NCBI GenBank assembly: GCA_036273855.1
Contig: DASUGU010000130.1
Span: 124,001-188,000 of the forward strand
From: DATEPR01 sp036273855
GTDB taxonomy: Bacteria > Actinomycetota > Actinomycetes > Mycobacteriales > Pseudonocardiaceae
Direction: 5' to 3'
Length of the DNA stretch: 64,000 nucleotides
Position numbers and translations under genes: made by a program. Under the pieces are notes generated by a model, which searched no databases, had not been told where the DNA came from, and saw only the letters and a list, made by a program, of their open reading frames with translations. Shown one piece after another: positions 34,583 through 43,477 of this stretch. Every line of letters begins with the position of its first letter. The stretch's first letter is position 1.

Positions 34583-35617
34583 ATGCCTACCAGGAAACTT
34601 CCGGAGAAAGTCGGAAACTCCGGCCGGCCGACCACGATCAGCGATGTCGCCCAACTGGCCGGTGTCTCGATCGGCACCGTGTCCAAGGCACTCAACGGTC
34701 GCGGGTCGCTGCGCGAGGAGACCCGGCACCGGGTGCTGTCCGCGGCCGAGCAACTCGGGTTCCTGCCCAACAAGGCCGCGATGACGCTGAGCTCCGGCCG
34801 GACCTACACGGTCGGCATGATCACCACCGACACCATCGGCCGGTTCAGCATCCCGCTGCTGATGGGCGCGGAGGATGCGCTCGGTGCCGGCGAGATGTCG
34901 GTTTTCCTGTGCGATGCCCGCGACGATCCGATCCGCGAGCAGTACTACCTGCGGACCCTGCTGGGCAGGCGGGTGGACGGCATCATCGTCACCGGCAGGC
35001 GGACCCAGGCTCGCCCGCCCATCGCCGCCGACCTGCCGGTGCCGGTCGTGTACGCGTTCATCAGCTCCGCCGATCCGCGAGACTGCTCGGTGGTGGTGGA
35101 CGAGGCGGGCGGCGCCCGGCTGGCCGTCGATCACCTGCTGGCCGTCGGCCGGTCCCGGATCGCCCACATCACCGGTCCGGAGCGGCATCACTCGGCAACG
35201 GTCCGGGCGGCCGCCACCGAGTCGCGCCTGACCGAGGCCGGGTTGGAGCTGGTCGGCGCGCCGCTGTTCGGCGAGTGGAGCGAGGCGTGGGGCCGGCAGG
35301 CCACCAAGATCCTGCTGGGCACGCACGACGTCGACGCGATCTTCTGCGGCAGCGACCAGATCGCCAGGGGAGTGGCCGACGCCCTGCAAGCGACCGGCCG
35401 GCGGGTGCCCGACGACGTGGCCCTGGTCGGCTTCGACAACTGGGACGTCATGTCCCTCGCCTGCCAGCCGCCCCTGACCAGCATCGACATGGAATTGGAG
35501 GCCCTGGGCCGCACGGCGGCCGACCTGCTCCTGGCCACCATCAACGGCGAACCGTCCCCGGGCAGACACAGCCGCCCGTGCCGCCTGGTGGTCCGCGACT
35601 CCACGGTGTCCCGATAG
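34583..35617 (+). CDS. LacI family transcriptional regulator
   Basis: This 344-residue repressor has an N-terminal helix-turn-helix (TISDVAQLAGVSIGTVSKAL) with hinge NKAAMTLSSGRTYTVGMI, then a periplasmic-binding-like sensor domain ending DDVALVGFDNWDVMSLACQP and LTSIDMELEALG. It is divergent from the arabinoside-type ABC/GH127 operon, which it most likely represses until an arabinose-containing sugar binds (inference). Two candidate operators are described at 34469 and 35648. Confidence 0.93.
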   Translation: MPTRKLPEKVGNSGRPTTISDVAQLAGVSIGTVSKALNGRGSLREETRHRVLSAAEQLGFLPNKAAMTLSSGRTYTVGMITTDTIGRFSIPLLMGAEDALGAGEMSVFLCDARDDPIREQYYLRTLLGRRVDGIIVTGRRTQARPPIAADLPVPVVYAFISSADPRDCSVVVDEAGGARLAVDHLLAVGRSRIAHITGPERHHSATVRAAATESRLTEAGLELVGAPLFGEWSEAWGRQATKILLGTHDVDAIFCGSDQIARGVADALQATGRRVPDDVALVGFDNWDVMSLACQPPLTSIDMELEALGRTAADLLLATINGEPSPGRHSRPCRLVVRDSTVSR

Positions 35618-35647
35618 CCGGTGCCGGTCGCCATACCGCTTGCAATG

Positions 35648-35661
35648 TACAACCGCTTTCC
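35648..35661. promoter_or_regulatory. Possible second LacI operator before MBL gene
   Basis: TACAACCGCTTTCC matches 10 of 14 positions of the 34469-34482 operator, including the central CG and the TTTCC arm. It lies between the regulator stop and the MBL hydrolase start. The left arm is degenerate, so confidence is low. Confidence 0.3.
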
Positions 35662-35711
35662 GGGTACCATGGCCCGGCAAGGGGTTGTGGACCACAAGCG
35701 GAAGGAACGCC

Positions 35712-36545
35712 GTGCTGAGGCAGGTCGCGGACGGTGTGCTGATCCACGAGAGCGAGTTCTGCCAGAGCAACGCCGTTGTCGTGCAGGGCCGCGACGGCGT
35801 GTTGGTCATCGACGCCGGGGTGCGGGGTCACGAAATGGCCTGCCTCGCCGACGACCTGTCCCACTCGGGCCGGACAGTGGTGGCAGGGTTTTCCACGCAT
35901 CCGCACTGGGATCACCTGCTCTGGCACGCCCGGCTCGGCACGGCGCCTCGTTACGGCACGGCCCGCTGCGCGGCCACCGTTCGGGCTCGGCTGTCGGGCG
36001 CGGGTTGGCGGAACCGCGTCGCCGGCCTGATACCGCCGGACATCGTCGAGCAGGTACCGCTGGACCTGCTCGGCGTCATCACCGGTCTACCCGCCGACAC
36101 CGCGCGGATGCCGTGGGACGGTCCGGAAGTCCGGATCATCGAGCATCAGGCGCACGCACCGGGCCACGCGGCGCTGGTGATCGAGGAACGCGGCGTTCTC
36201 GTCGCAGGCGACATGCTGTCCGACGTCCTGGTGCCGATGCTCGACCTGAGCGGCACCGCGGACCCGATGGGGGACTACCTCGCCGCGCTGCGACTGCTCG
36301 AGGGCGCGGCGGACGGCGTCGACGTCCTCGTTCCGGGCCACGGGTCCGTCGGCGGAGCCGATCAGGTGCGCGCACGGATCGAACTGGATCGCGCGTACGT
36401 GCACGCCCTGCTGGACGCCGATGTGCCCGACGACCCGAGGATCGGTCCGTCGGCCAAGGACGGTTGGGAGTGGGTGGCCGGCGTGCACGACCGGCAACGA
36501 CAGCACCTCGCCCGAGCAACAGGGCACGACGGGACGCCCGGCTAG
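35712..36545 (+). CDS. MBL-fold metallo-hydrolase
   Basis: This 277-residue metallo-beta-lactamase-fold hydrolase has all metal ligands: HPHWDH motif, His in HAPGHAAL, Asp in AGDMLSDV and His in VPGHGSVG. The start is GTG 35712 after GGAAGGAA. It follows the LacI regulator on the same strand. Such proteins hydrolyse thioesters, lactones or other esters; nothing fixes the substrate. Confidence 0.88.
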   Translation: MLRQVADGVLIHESEFCQSNAVVVQGRDGVLVIDAGVRGHEMACLADDLSHSGRTVVAGFSTHPHWDHLLWHARLGTAPRYGTARCAATVRARLSGAGWRNRVAGLIPPDIVEQVPLDLLGVITGLPADTARMPWDGPEVRIIEHQAHAPGHAALVIEERGVLVAGDMLSDVLVPMLDLSGTADPMGDYLAALRLLEGAADGVDVLVPGHGSVGGADQVRARIELDRAYVHALLDADVPDDPRIGPSAKDGWEWVAGVHDRQRQHLARATGHDGTPG

Positions 36546-36574
36546 CGATCCGCTTGCGACACAAGGCGATCCCC

Positions 36575-36604
36575 GGCGCCATTCGTGGCTCACGACAAGG
36601 CGCC
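36575..36604. terminator. Possible terminator hairpin
   Basis: GGCGCC at 36575-36580 and 36599-36604 flank an inner CGTG-GCT-CACG hairpin, between the convergent MBL and caspase-like genes. It has no U-tract. It is a plausible bidirectional terminator. Confidence 0.35.
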
Positions 36605-36612
36605 TACGGCCG

Positions 36613-37425
36613 TCAGGTCGTGTCCATCCTGTCGGTGCTTTGCCGCGGGGTGACGGTCGGCTGCGGCACGGTCTGTGTGGAGTCCGTCTCCACGTCCATC
36701 TCGGACTCCTCGGCGGAGTCGACGATGATGCGCCTCGGTTTGCGCTGCGTGGTGGTCGTGGTGGTCGTCGGCGGTTGCGTGTCGGTTTCCGGGCCCGTGC
36801 GCACCTCGTCCCGTCGCTGCCGGCGCGCCTGCCGCTCGTCGAGAGCTTCGTAGCTGCCCAGACCCGTGTCGCGTACCGCTTCCTTCCGGGACAGTGACTT
36901 CTCGGTGTCGACACCGACCTTGGCGACCTGCTGCTCCCGTTCGGGCTTCGACACCCCCTTGCTGGACAGGTCGCGGGCCGCCGTGAGTTTGGCCAGCGCG
37001 ATCTTCCGCTTCTCCGCCTCGGTCAGCTCGACCTTGATCGACATCGTGCCGTCCTGCGAGGTGTAGGACGCCTGGCCGGCGAAGCCCTCGACCTTGACCG
37101 CCCGGTACGCCGTCGTGCTGTTCAGCAACTCCTGCAGCTTGACGGCATAGTCCTTGGTCCGGCATCCCTTCAACGTGATCACACGTTTCCCCGCCGGCAT
37201 GCCCTTCTTCTTCAGCCAGCCCGCCAGTTGCGTGGCCGTCATCTTGCAGAACGTCGTCTCGCTGCCGTGCGAATAGAGCCACAGGTCCTCGCCCGCACCG
37301 AGTGACGCGATACCCGATATCGAACCCTTCGGTTCCGGGCAGGTCTTTTCCAGCCCCTTGAGTCCGTTGATGATGGTGGCCTTCTTCTCGTCCGACCAGG
37401 CGGGGTGTATCAGTGCTACCAGCAT
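36613..37425 (-). CDS. Possible caspase-like (clan CD) cysteine peptidase with disordered tail
   Basis: This 270-residue protein has no family I recognise with certainty. Residues about 1-125 show a hydrophobic strand ending LWLYSHGSETTF and, about 40 residues on, another ending RVITLKGCRTKDYAVKLQEL. A His-Gly and a Gly-Cys each at a strand end is the dyad layout of clan CD folds (caspase, CHAT, C80, DUF4347). The charged middle is helical (EAEKRKIALAKLTAARDL), and the tail is Thr/Pro-rich with a run of seven threonines, probably disordered. Start ATG 37425 follows AGGAAAGG. The upstream gene ends 35 bases away and is probably co-transcribed. Confidence 0.5.
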   Translation of the reverse strand: MLVALIHPAWSDEKKATIINGLKGLEKTCPEPKGSISGIASLGAGEDLWLYSHGSETTFCKMTATQLAGWLKKKGMPAGKRVITLKGCRTKDYAVKLQELLNSTTAYRAVKVEGFAGQASYTSQDGTMSIKVELTEAEKRKIALAKLTAARDLSSKGVSKPEREQQVAKVGVDTEKSLSRKEAVRDTGLGSYEALDERQARRQRRDEVRTGPETDTQPPTTTTTTTQRKPRRIIVDSAEESEMDVETDSTQTVPQPTVTPRQSTDRMDTT

Positions 37426-37460
37426 CAGCCGACCTTTCCTTCGAAGTTCCTGACGAGTCG

Positions 37461-38180
37461 CTAGTCCGTCGAGTCGTCCATGTCCTCGCCGTCGATCTGC
37501 CCCAGGCCCTCGGCCAATTCCATGGACCCGGCTTCCTGGACCTCGAAGCTCGGCAACTCCCAGTCCGCCTCGATCTCCGGAACCGTGACGAGGGTGGGTA
37601 GCAGGTCCGTCAGCCACGCCCGTTTGTGCTCGGCCGGATGCTGTTGCCAGCCCGCTCCCCATTTCTCGGTGAGCGTCCCGGCCGCCGGTCCGGCCCAGTC
37701 CGCGCCGTAAAGATCCCTGAAGGCCGCCGCCTGCTCGTCCGTCACCCAGCCGAACGAACCGCTGACCGGTTCGTCGTCGTGGACCCCGGCCTCGCGAGGT
37801 ACCCAGGTCTGGGCCGCCGGATCGAACCAGCTGTTGGAGTCCGCATCGTGCGCCCACCATTCCTGGCGATCGGCGTTGTAGAGCTCCCAGTAACCGGAGG
37901 TCGCATTCCACCGCGGCTTGCTCGTGTCCTCGACCTGCTGGACCTCCTGCCGCGGCTGTTCGGGTTGTTCCCACTCGCCCAGCAGCCGGTCCAGTTCGTC
38001 CAACTGCTTGCCCACGTCCCAGGACTGCCAACCGGACCACGCGGGGAGGGTGTCCAGGTGGGCGGCCAACCCGTCGGCGTCATCGTTGCGCCAGGTCTGG
38101 CCCGACCAGGCCTTGTCCAGACGTTCGGCCAGCGTGTCCTTCTGCAGGACCCACGAAATCCTGTTGCTGATATCGGTCAC
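37461..38180 (-). CDS. Acidic tryptophan-rich protein of unknown function
   Basis: This 239-residue protein has no recognised domain. It is strikingly rich in Trp, Asp and Glu. The segment at about residues 88-125 has aromatic repeats (SGYWELYNADRQEWW, then HDADSNSWFDPAAQTWV) that recall the spacing of WW or OCRE aromatic-repeat modules, but no match is certain. It lacks a signal peptide or membrane segment, so it is cytosolic. It precedes the caspase-like gene by 35 bases on the same strand and is likely its partner, substrate or inhibitor. Confidence 0.6.
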   Translation of the reverse strand: MTDISNRISWVLQKDTLAERLDKAWSGQTWRNDDADGLAAHLDTLPAWSGWQSWDVGKQLDELDRLLGEWEQPEQPRQEVQQVEDTSKPRWNATSGYWELYNADRQEWWAHDADSNSWFDPAAQTWVPREAGVHDDEPVSGSFGWVTDEQAAAFRDLYGADWAGPAAGTLTEKWGAGWQQHPAEHKRAWLTDLLPTLVTVPEIEADWELPSFEVQEAGSMELAEGLGQIDGEDMDDSTD

Positions 38181-38250
38181 CCGCCCGAGCCTAAGTTGGC
38201 ATTCGCCACTGGCCGTGCGTCAACGAGCAACCATTGGCGCAACGACTGGT

Positions 38251-39207
38251 TCAGTGCGGGAAGGTGTGGGCGGGGCGTGGGATGATCCGGCTCCGGTACT
38301 CCCGGATCGCCAGGCTGACCTCGAACATGGTCCTGGTGGCGCGCAGCCGGTCCAGGTAGTGCACGGACGCGGCCAGCGCCGGCAGGTCGACGGCGAAATA
38401 CATGCCCATCAACGGGTTGACGAACAGTCTGCTGCCCGCGGTGCGTTCGGTGACCGCCACGTTGCCGAACTCACCGCGCAGGGCCGCGGCGATCTGGCCG
38501 TTGACGATGCTGGGCCGCAGCGGTGTCGCCGCCCGGGCATCGGCCACCGCGGCCAGGTAAGTGCGTGCCTCCGCCGAATCGGAGGGAATCGACAGCGCGC
38601 CCAGGAAAGCGCCGGCACGGTCCAGCGCGGCCAGGTTCTCCAGCACATGCGCGTGGCACACGCCGTGATAGGCGTCGATGCCGAATCCCAGGCACACCAC
38701 GACCCGCGTCAGATCGTCCAGGCCCGCCACCGCGGCCAGGCTGGTCATGTCCTCGGCCGGCGTGCCGATGCCTTCCTCGTCCCCGCGCATCAGGATGTCC
38801 GTGCCACCGTCGACCAGCACGATCGCGTCCACCCCGAGCCGGGCCACGAGCGCCTGATAGGCGCCGGTCAGCGGACGGACGCCGGTCCGCTCGAACGCGT
38901 ACACCGTCGAGGGCAGCCCCTGGCCGTCCAGCCATCGGGCCAGCGTGCGTTCCGGGAAGTAGCCATCCGATCCGCTGCTGTGCGGGCCGACCGCGGCCAC
39001 GTTCGGCGCCAGCCAGTCGTCCAGCTCCAGCCCGCCCAGTTCGCTGAAGGCCAGGTTCGCCAGGTGCACCTGCTTGCCCTGCGCGCGCAGCGCCACCGCC
39101 AACGGCAGACCCGCGTACACGTCGAACCCGCCGCCCGCTCCCGCCACCAGCACACTGGACGCCGTACGCAACCGGCTCGACAGCGGCGGCTCCATGAGCG
39201 AGAACAC
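38251..39207 (-). CDS. DUF1152 domain protein
   Basis: This protein of about 318 residues contains the DUF1152 fold. It opens SVLVAGAGGGFDVYAGLPLA, has VLVDGGTDILMRGDEEGIGTP in the middle, and VVVCLGFGIDAYHGVCHAHV. The glycine-rich start and the acidic DGGTD loop suggest nucleotide or phosphate binding, but the family is uncharacterised. The start is GTG 39207 or ATG 39195. It is followed after 70 bases by the W-rich protein on the same strand. Confidence 0.82.
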   Translation of the reverse strand: MFSLMEPPLSSRLRTASSVLVAGAGGGFDVYAGLPLAVALRAQGKQVHLANLAFSELGGLELDDWLAPNVAAVGPHSSGSDGYFPERTLARWLDGQGLPSTVYAFERTGVRPLTGAYQALVARLGVDAIVLVDGGTDILMRGDEEGIGTPAEDMTSLAAVAGLDDLTRVVVCLGFGIDAYHGVCHAHVLENLAALDRAGAFLGALSIPSDSAEARTYLAAVADARAATPLRPSIVNGQIAAALRGEFGNVAVTERTAGSRLFVNPLMGMYFAVDLPALAASVHYLDRLRATRTMFEVSLAIREYRSRIIPRPAHTFPH

Positions 39208-39252
39208 CTACCGAGCCTACGGGGTGGTGGTCGCCCTCGGGCCGAGCCCGCG

Positions 39253-40725
39253 TCAGGCCGGTTGGCCGCGCAGCGGCCGGCCGGGATACGCGTCGGTCAG
39301 CAGCGCGCCGTCGCGGATCACCGGTTCGCCGTTGACCAGCAGATGGCGCACGCCGACCGAAGGACGGGCCGGGTCGGCATAGGTCGCGGTGTCGCCGATC
39401 GTCGCCGGGTCGAGTACGACGATGTCGGCGTCGGAGCCCGCGCCGAGCCAGCCCTTGCCGTGGGCGGCGGGGGCGATGTCGTCGAGTACCCGCGCCGGCA
39501 GGTAGGCGCAGCGGCGGAACGCCTCCGGCCATGACCACGTCGCGGACTCGCGCACCATGAGCCGCAACGACTTCGCGAACGTGCCCGCCGTGCGCGGGTG
39601 GGTGGCGGCAACCGGCGGCAACGGCCAGGCACGGGTGTCGCGCCCGCCGTCCGGCCAGATCACCGGCATCGCGTCGCTGGCGACGATGGCGTCCGGGAAG
39701 GCCAGCGCACCGTGCAGCAGCGCACGGTCGGCGGGGTCGCGTTCGTCCAGGAACTCGACGAGGCATTCCGCGCCCGGAGTCGTCTCGCGCAGTTCGGTGA
39801 GCCTGCCGGCCGACCCGACACGTTCGCCGGTGGCCACCATGACGATGTTCGACGGCGTCAGTCCCCACGCGGGCAGTCGCTGCGGTGCGAGGAAGAACGC
39901 GCCGACACCGGTGCTGCCCGCGCCGTAGGGGTACGCCTCGACGGTGACCCGGGCGCCCGCCGTGCGGGACCGGTCGAGCAGCGCGAGGACCCGGTCCACG
40001 TGCCGGCGCGAGGTGCTGTTGACGTGGCAGTGGTGCATGGCCGCACCGGTTTCCTCGGCTGCGGCGACGATCTCCGCCGACCCGTCGATCGGCGTCGTCG
40101 GATCGGCCTCGACCAGCTCGCGGACATGCGTGTAGGTGGGGGCGTTCGCCGACGCGGCCAGCCGAGCCACGGCGACGAACTCCGCCGGGTCCGACCGCGG
40201 CGCATAACCCATCAGGATGCCGATGCCGAGTGCGCCGTCGGCGAGTTCGGACTCCAGCAGACGCAGCCACGCGGCCAGTTCGGCGGGTGAGGACGACCGC
40301 TGCCAACCCGGCTCACCGAGCACGGACAGGCCGGACTCGAGGGTGGCGTCCGGCTCCCGGCCGAGCAGCACCTGGGCCCGGGCCGCGCCCCAGGACGCGC
40401 TGAAGCCGTAGTTCAGCGGGCGTCCCCGCGCCGCCGCCTCGGCGTAGGCCCTGGCCACCGGCATCAGCCCGGCTTCCAGGTCCAGCGACGTGGTCACCCC
40501 GTCCATCGCCTGGAGACGTTGCCCGGCGATCGAGTGCACGTGGCTGTGCAGGTCGACGAAACCGGGTCCGACGACGAGCCCGGCGACCTCGACGACCCGC
40601 GTGCCGTCCGCGACGGGCAGTCCAGGACCGACCGCCGCCACCGTCGGACCGTCGACGAGCACGTCGGCCGTGCTGTCCGAACCCGACCGTGGATCGACGA
40701 CCCGACCACCGCGCAGCAGCATCAT
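39253..40725 (-). CDS. D-aminoacylase / N-acyl-D-amino-acid deacylase-like amidohydrolase
   Basis: This 490-residue amidohydrolase has an N-terminal metal motif FVDLHSHVHS and the later histidine-rich GAAMHHCHVNS, with an aspartate in IVASDAMPVIW. The C-terminal SDADIVVLDPATIGD is characteristic of the D-aminoacylase group. Such enzymes release free D-amino acids from N-acyl forms. It is divergent from the peptide importer at 40873 and so tied to the salvage cluster. It starts at ATG 40725 or the adjacent ATG 40722. The 147-base divergent gap upstream holds GC-rich partial repeats but nothing firm. Confidence 0.85.
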   Translation of the reverse strand: MMLLRGGRVVDPRSGSDSTADVLVDGPTVAAVGPGLPVADGTRVVEVAGLVVGPGFVDLHSHVHSIAGQRLQAMDGVTTSLDLEAGLMPVARAYAEAAARGRPLNYGFSASWGAARAQVLLGREPDATLESGLSVLGEPGWQRSSSPAELAAWLRLLESELADGALGIGILMGYAPRSDPAEFVAVARLAASANAPTYTHVRELVEADPTTPIDGSAEIVAAAEETGAAMHHCHVNSTSRRHVDRVLALLDRSRTAGARVTVEAYPYGAGSTGVGAFFLAPQRLPAWGLTPSNIVMVATGERVGSAGRLTELRETTPGAECLVEFLDERDPADRALLHGALAFPDAIVASDAMPVIWPDGGRDTRAWPLPPVAATHPRTAGTFAKSLRLMVRESATWSWPEAFRRCAYLPARVLDDIAPAAHGKGWLGAGSDADIVVLDPATIGDTATYADPARPSVGVRHLLVNGEPVIRDGALLTDAYPGRPLRGQPA

Positions 40726-40872
40726 CCGACCAGTCAAGCCCGACCGGTCCGGCACCGGGCTGGTGGGATCCGACAGGACCGGACCCGTCGACTTGTCGGC
40801 TCGCACGAACACAGAACGCAGCCGAGCAGGCAGCCTGTCGTGACCGAGCGCACAGTCGGAGCGGAGCTGAGT

Positions 40873-42483
40873 ATGGCCAGGTCGATGATCCCGCGCAGGA
40901 CGATCACCCCAACGCTGGCCGGCCTCGCCGTCGGCCTGTGCGTCGCGACCACCGTGCTGGCCGGCTGTGGCAGCGGTTCGGCGGCGAGCGGCGTGGTCAG
41001 CGGTGGCACGTTCACGCTCGCCATGAGCTCGGACCCCGGCAACCTCGACCCGCAGGCGTCGGCGGCCACCAACAACTACCAGATGGCGTTCCTGGCCTAC
41101 GACCCGCTGCTGTCCGTCGCCGCGTCCGGCGCCATCCGCTCCGAACTGGCGACGGCATGGCACGTCGACGGGCAGCAGGTCACGCTGACCCTGCACAAGG
41201 GCATCACCTGCTCCGACGGAACCGCCTTCACCGCGCAGACGGCGGCGGACAACATCAACTACGTCGCGAACCCCAAGAACGGCAGCCCGTTCGCGGGTGT
41301 CTTCGTGCCGGCTGGTGCGAAGGCCACCGCCGACACCGCGACGAACACGGTCTCGATCGCGCTGCCCGCGCCCGCTCCGTTCATCCTCAACGGGCTGGCC
41401 GGGGTTCCCATGGTCTGCGCGAAGGGCGTGGCCGACCGCAAACTGCTCGCCGGCTCGACCGACGGCACCGGCGCCTACAAGTTGACCCAGGCCACGCCGG
41501 GTGACCAGTACACGTTGACCAAGCGCACCGGCTACACGTGGGGCCCGGACGGCGCCTCCAGCGCGCAACCGGGACTGCCGGACAAGATCGTCGTCAAGAT
41601 CATCCAGAACGAGACGACGGCGGCGAACCTGTTGCTGTCCGGCCAGATCAACGCGGCGGCCATCCTCGGTCCGGACGCGAAGCGGCTGACGAGCTCGAAC
41701 GTGGCCGCCGTCAACGTGCCCGCGGTGAGCGGCGAGATGTGGTTCAACCAGGCCCCCGGCCGGGCGGGCGCCGACCGGAAGGTGCGGCTCGCCCTCACCG
41801 AGGCGGTCGACCTCGGCCAGCTGGAGAAGGTGCTGACCTCGGGCGAGGGCCAGCAGGCCACCACGTTCGCCGCGGTCCCGCCGGTCGCCTGCCCTGGCAA
41901 CTCGGTCGGCAAAGCCCTGCCCGCGCACAACCTCGCCCAGGCCAAGGCCATGCTGGACGCGGACGGCTGGACGGTCGGTGCGGGCGGGATCCGCGCCAAG
42001 AACGGCAAGCCGCTCGCGCTGACCTTCATGTACGCCACCCAGGCCGGCACGGCCGCATCGGCCGCCGCTGACCTCGCCGCCCAGCAGTGGGGCCAGCTCG
42101 GCGTCAAGGTCACGCTGTCCGGACAGGACGACACGTCGTCGACGAACACCCTGTTCTCCACGGGCAACTGGGACATCGCCTGGGAACCGCTGAACGTCAG
42201 CACTCCGGACCAGTTGGTCGGCTTCCTGTCCGGCCCGCCGCCACCGACCGGTGAGGACTTCGCGCACATCGCCAACGCCACCTACACCGGTCTGGTCGGC
42301 GTGGCGGCGAAGTCCGAGGGCGCCGCCGGGTGCGCGCAGTGGCTGTCCGCCGAGTCGAACCTGGTGCGCGACGCCGACGTCATCCCCTTCGCCAACCAGT
42401 TGGAGAAGTTCTTCTCCGCCGGTGCGCGGTTCTCGGTCGTCGGCGAACTGCTGCCGACGAGCATTCGGATGACGAGCCACTGA
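40873..42483 (+). CDS. Peptide ABC transporter substrate-binding lipoprotein (DppA/OppA type)
   Basis: This 536-residue family-5 solute-binding protein has lipobox LAGC at residues 29-32. The mature region shows TFTLAMSSDPGNLDPQAS and NNYQMAFLAYDPLL, typical of oligopeptide and dipeptide binders. ATG 40873 starts an operon that continues without gaps to the racemase at 52.9 kb. Its ligand could be peptides, N-acyl amino acids or D-amino-acid-containing fragments. Confidence 0.92.
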   Translation: MARSMIPRRTITPTLAGLAVGLCVATTVLAGCGSGSAASGVVSGGTFTLAMSSDPGNLDPQASAATNNYQMAFLAYDPLLSVAASGAIRSELATAWHVDGQQVTLTLHKGITCSDGTAFTAQTAADNINYVANPKNGSPFAGVFVPAGAKATADTATNTVSIALPAPAPFILNGLAGVPMVCAKGVADRKLLAGSTDGTGAYKLTQATPGDQYTLTKRTGYTWGPDGASSAQPGLPDKIVVKIIQNETTAANLLLSGQINAAAILGPDAKRLTSSNVAAVNVPAVSGEMWFNQAPGRAGADRKVRLALTEAVDLGQLEKVLTSGEGQQATTFAAVPPVACPGNSVGKALPAHNLAQAKAMLDADGWTVGAGGIRAKNGKPLALTFMYATQAGTAASAAADLAAQQWGQLGVKVTLSGQDDTSSTNTLFSTGNWDIAWEPLNVSTPDQLVGFLSGPPPPTGEDFAHIANATYTGLVGVAAKSEGAAGCAQWLSAESNLVRDADVIPFANQLEKFFSAGARFSVVGELLPTSIRMTSH

Positions 42484-42486
42484 GCC

Positions 42487-43476
42487 GTGACCAGCCTGAC
42501 CACCACCGGACCGGCCACGAGCATTCTCGACAGCCCAGGAGTGCGGTTCGCCCTGCGCCGGGGGACCAGGTTCGTCGTGTCGCTGTGGGTGCTGCTGACC
42601 GCGTCGTTCGGCATGATCCACCTGATCCCCGGTGACCCGGTGCGCGCCGCGCTGGGCATCAGCGCCTCCCAGGCGCTGGTGCACGAACGCCGGCAGGCCC
42701 TGGGCCTGGACGACCCGCTGATCGTGCAGTACTGGCACTACCTGAGCGGCGTCCTCACCGGGAACTTCGGCACGTCGCTGACCTCCCAGCTGCCGGTGTC
42801 GCGGGTCATCGCCACCCGCCTGCCCGCCACGCTGGAACTCGCGGTGGGCGCCTTCGTGCTCGCCATCCTGGTCGCGATCCCGCTCGGCACCACCATGGGT
42901 GTGTTGACCAGGGGCGGCCGGGCGCGTCGCGCCGAACTCGCGTTCACCACCACGAGTGTGGTGCTGGGAGCCATCCCGGACTTCGTCGTCGGCGTCGTCC
43001 TCGTCTGGCTCATCGGCGTGCACCTGCACTGGCTGCCCGTCGCCGGCCGGTCCGGTCCCGGTTCGTTCGTGCTGCCGGTCGTGGCGCTGGCCATCGGGCC
43101 CGCCGCGATCCTGTCCCGCATCCTCCGCGTGGAGATGATCGCGGTCCTGCAGGCCGACTACGTGCGCACCGCCAGGGCGAAACGGCTGCCCGCGAGAGCG
43201 GTGTACGTCAGGCACGCCCTGCCCAACGCGTTGACGTCGACCATCACGCTCGGCGGGTTGCTGCTCAGCGGCCTGGTCGCCGGTACCGTGCTGGTGGAGA
43301 ACGTGTTCGCCTGGCCCGGCCTGGGTAGCACCATCGTCTCGTCGATCCTGGCCAAGGACTACCCGGTCGTGCAGGGCATCGTGCTGGTGTACGGCATCGG
43401 GGTGCTCGGGGTGAACCTCATCGTCGACGTGGCGCTCGCGCTGCTCGACCCGCGCTCGACGATCCGGGAGAGCTGA
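42487..43476 (+). CDS. Peptide ABC transporter permease (DppB type)
   Basis: This 329-residue inner-membrane permease has six membrane helices; GMIHLIPGDPVRAALG near the N-terminus and a C-terminal EAA-like loop (VRTARAKRLPARAVYVRHAL) identify the DppB/OppB group. GTG 42487 is three bases from the binding-protein stop. It partners with the fused DppC-DppD subunit. Confidence 0.92.
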   Translation: MTSLTTTGPATSILDSPGVRFALRRGTRFVVSLWVLLTASFGMIHLIPGDPVRAALGISASQALVHERRQALGLDDPLIVQYWHYLSGVLTGNFGTSLTSQLPVSRVIATRLPATLELAVGAFVLAILVAIPLGTTMGVLTRGGRARRAELAFTTTSVVLGAIPDFVVGVVLVWLIGVHLHWLPVAGRSGPGSFVLPVVALAIGPAAILSRILRVEMIAVLQADYVRTARAKRLPARAVYVRHALPNALTSTITLGGLLLSGLVAGTVLVENVFAWPGLGSTIVSSILAKDYPVVQGIVLVYGIGVLGVNLIVDVALALLDPRSTIRES

Positions 43477-43477
43477 C

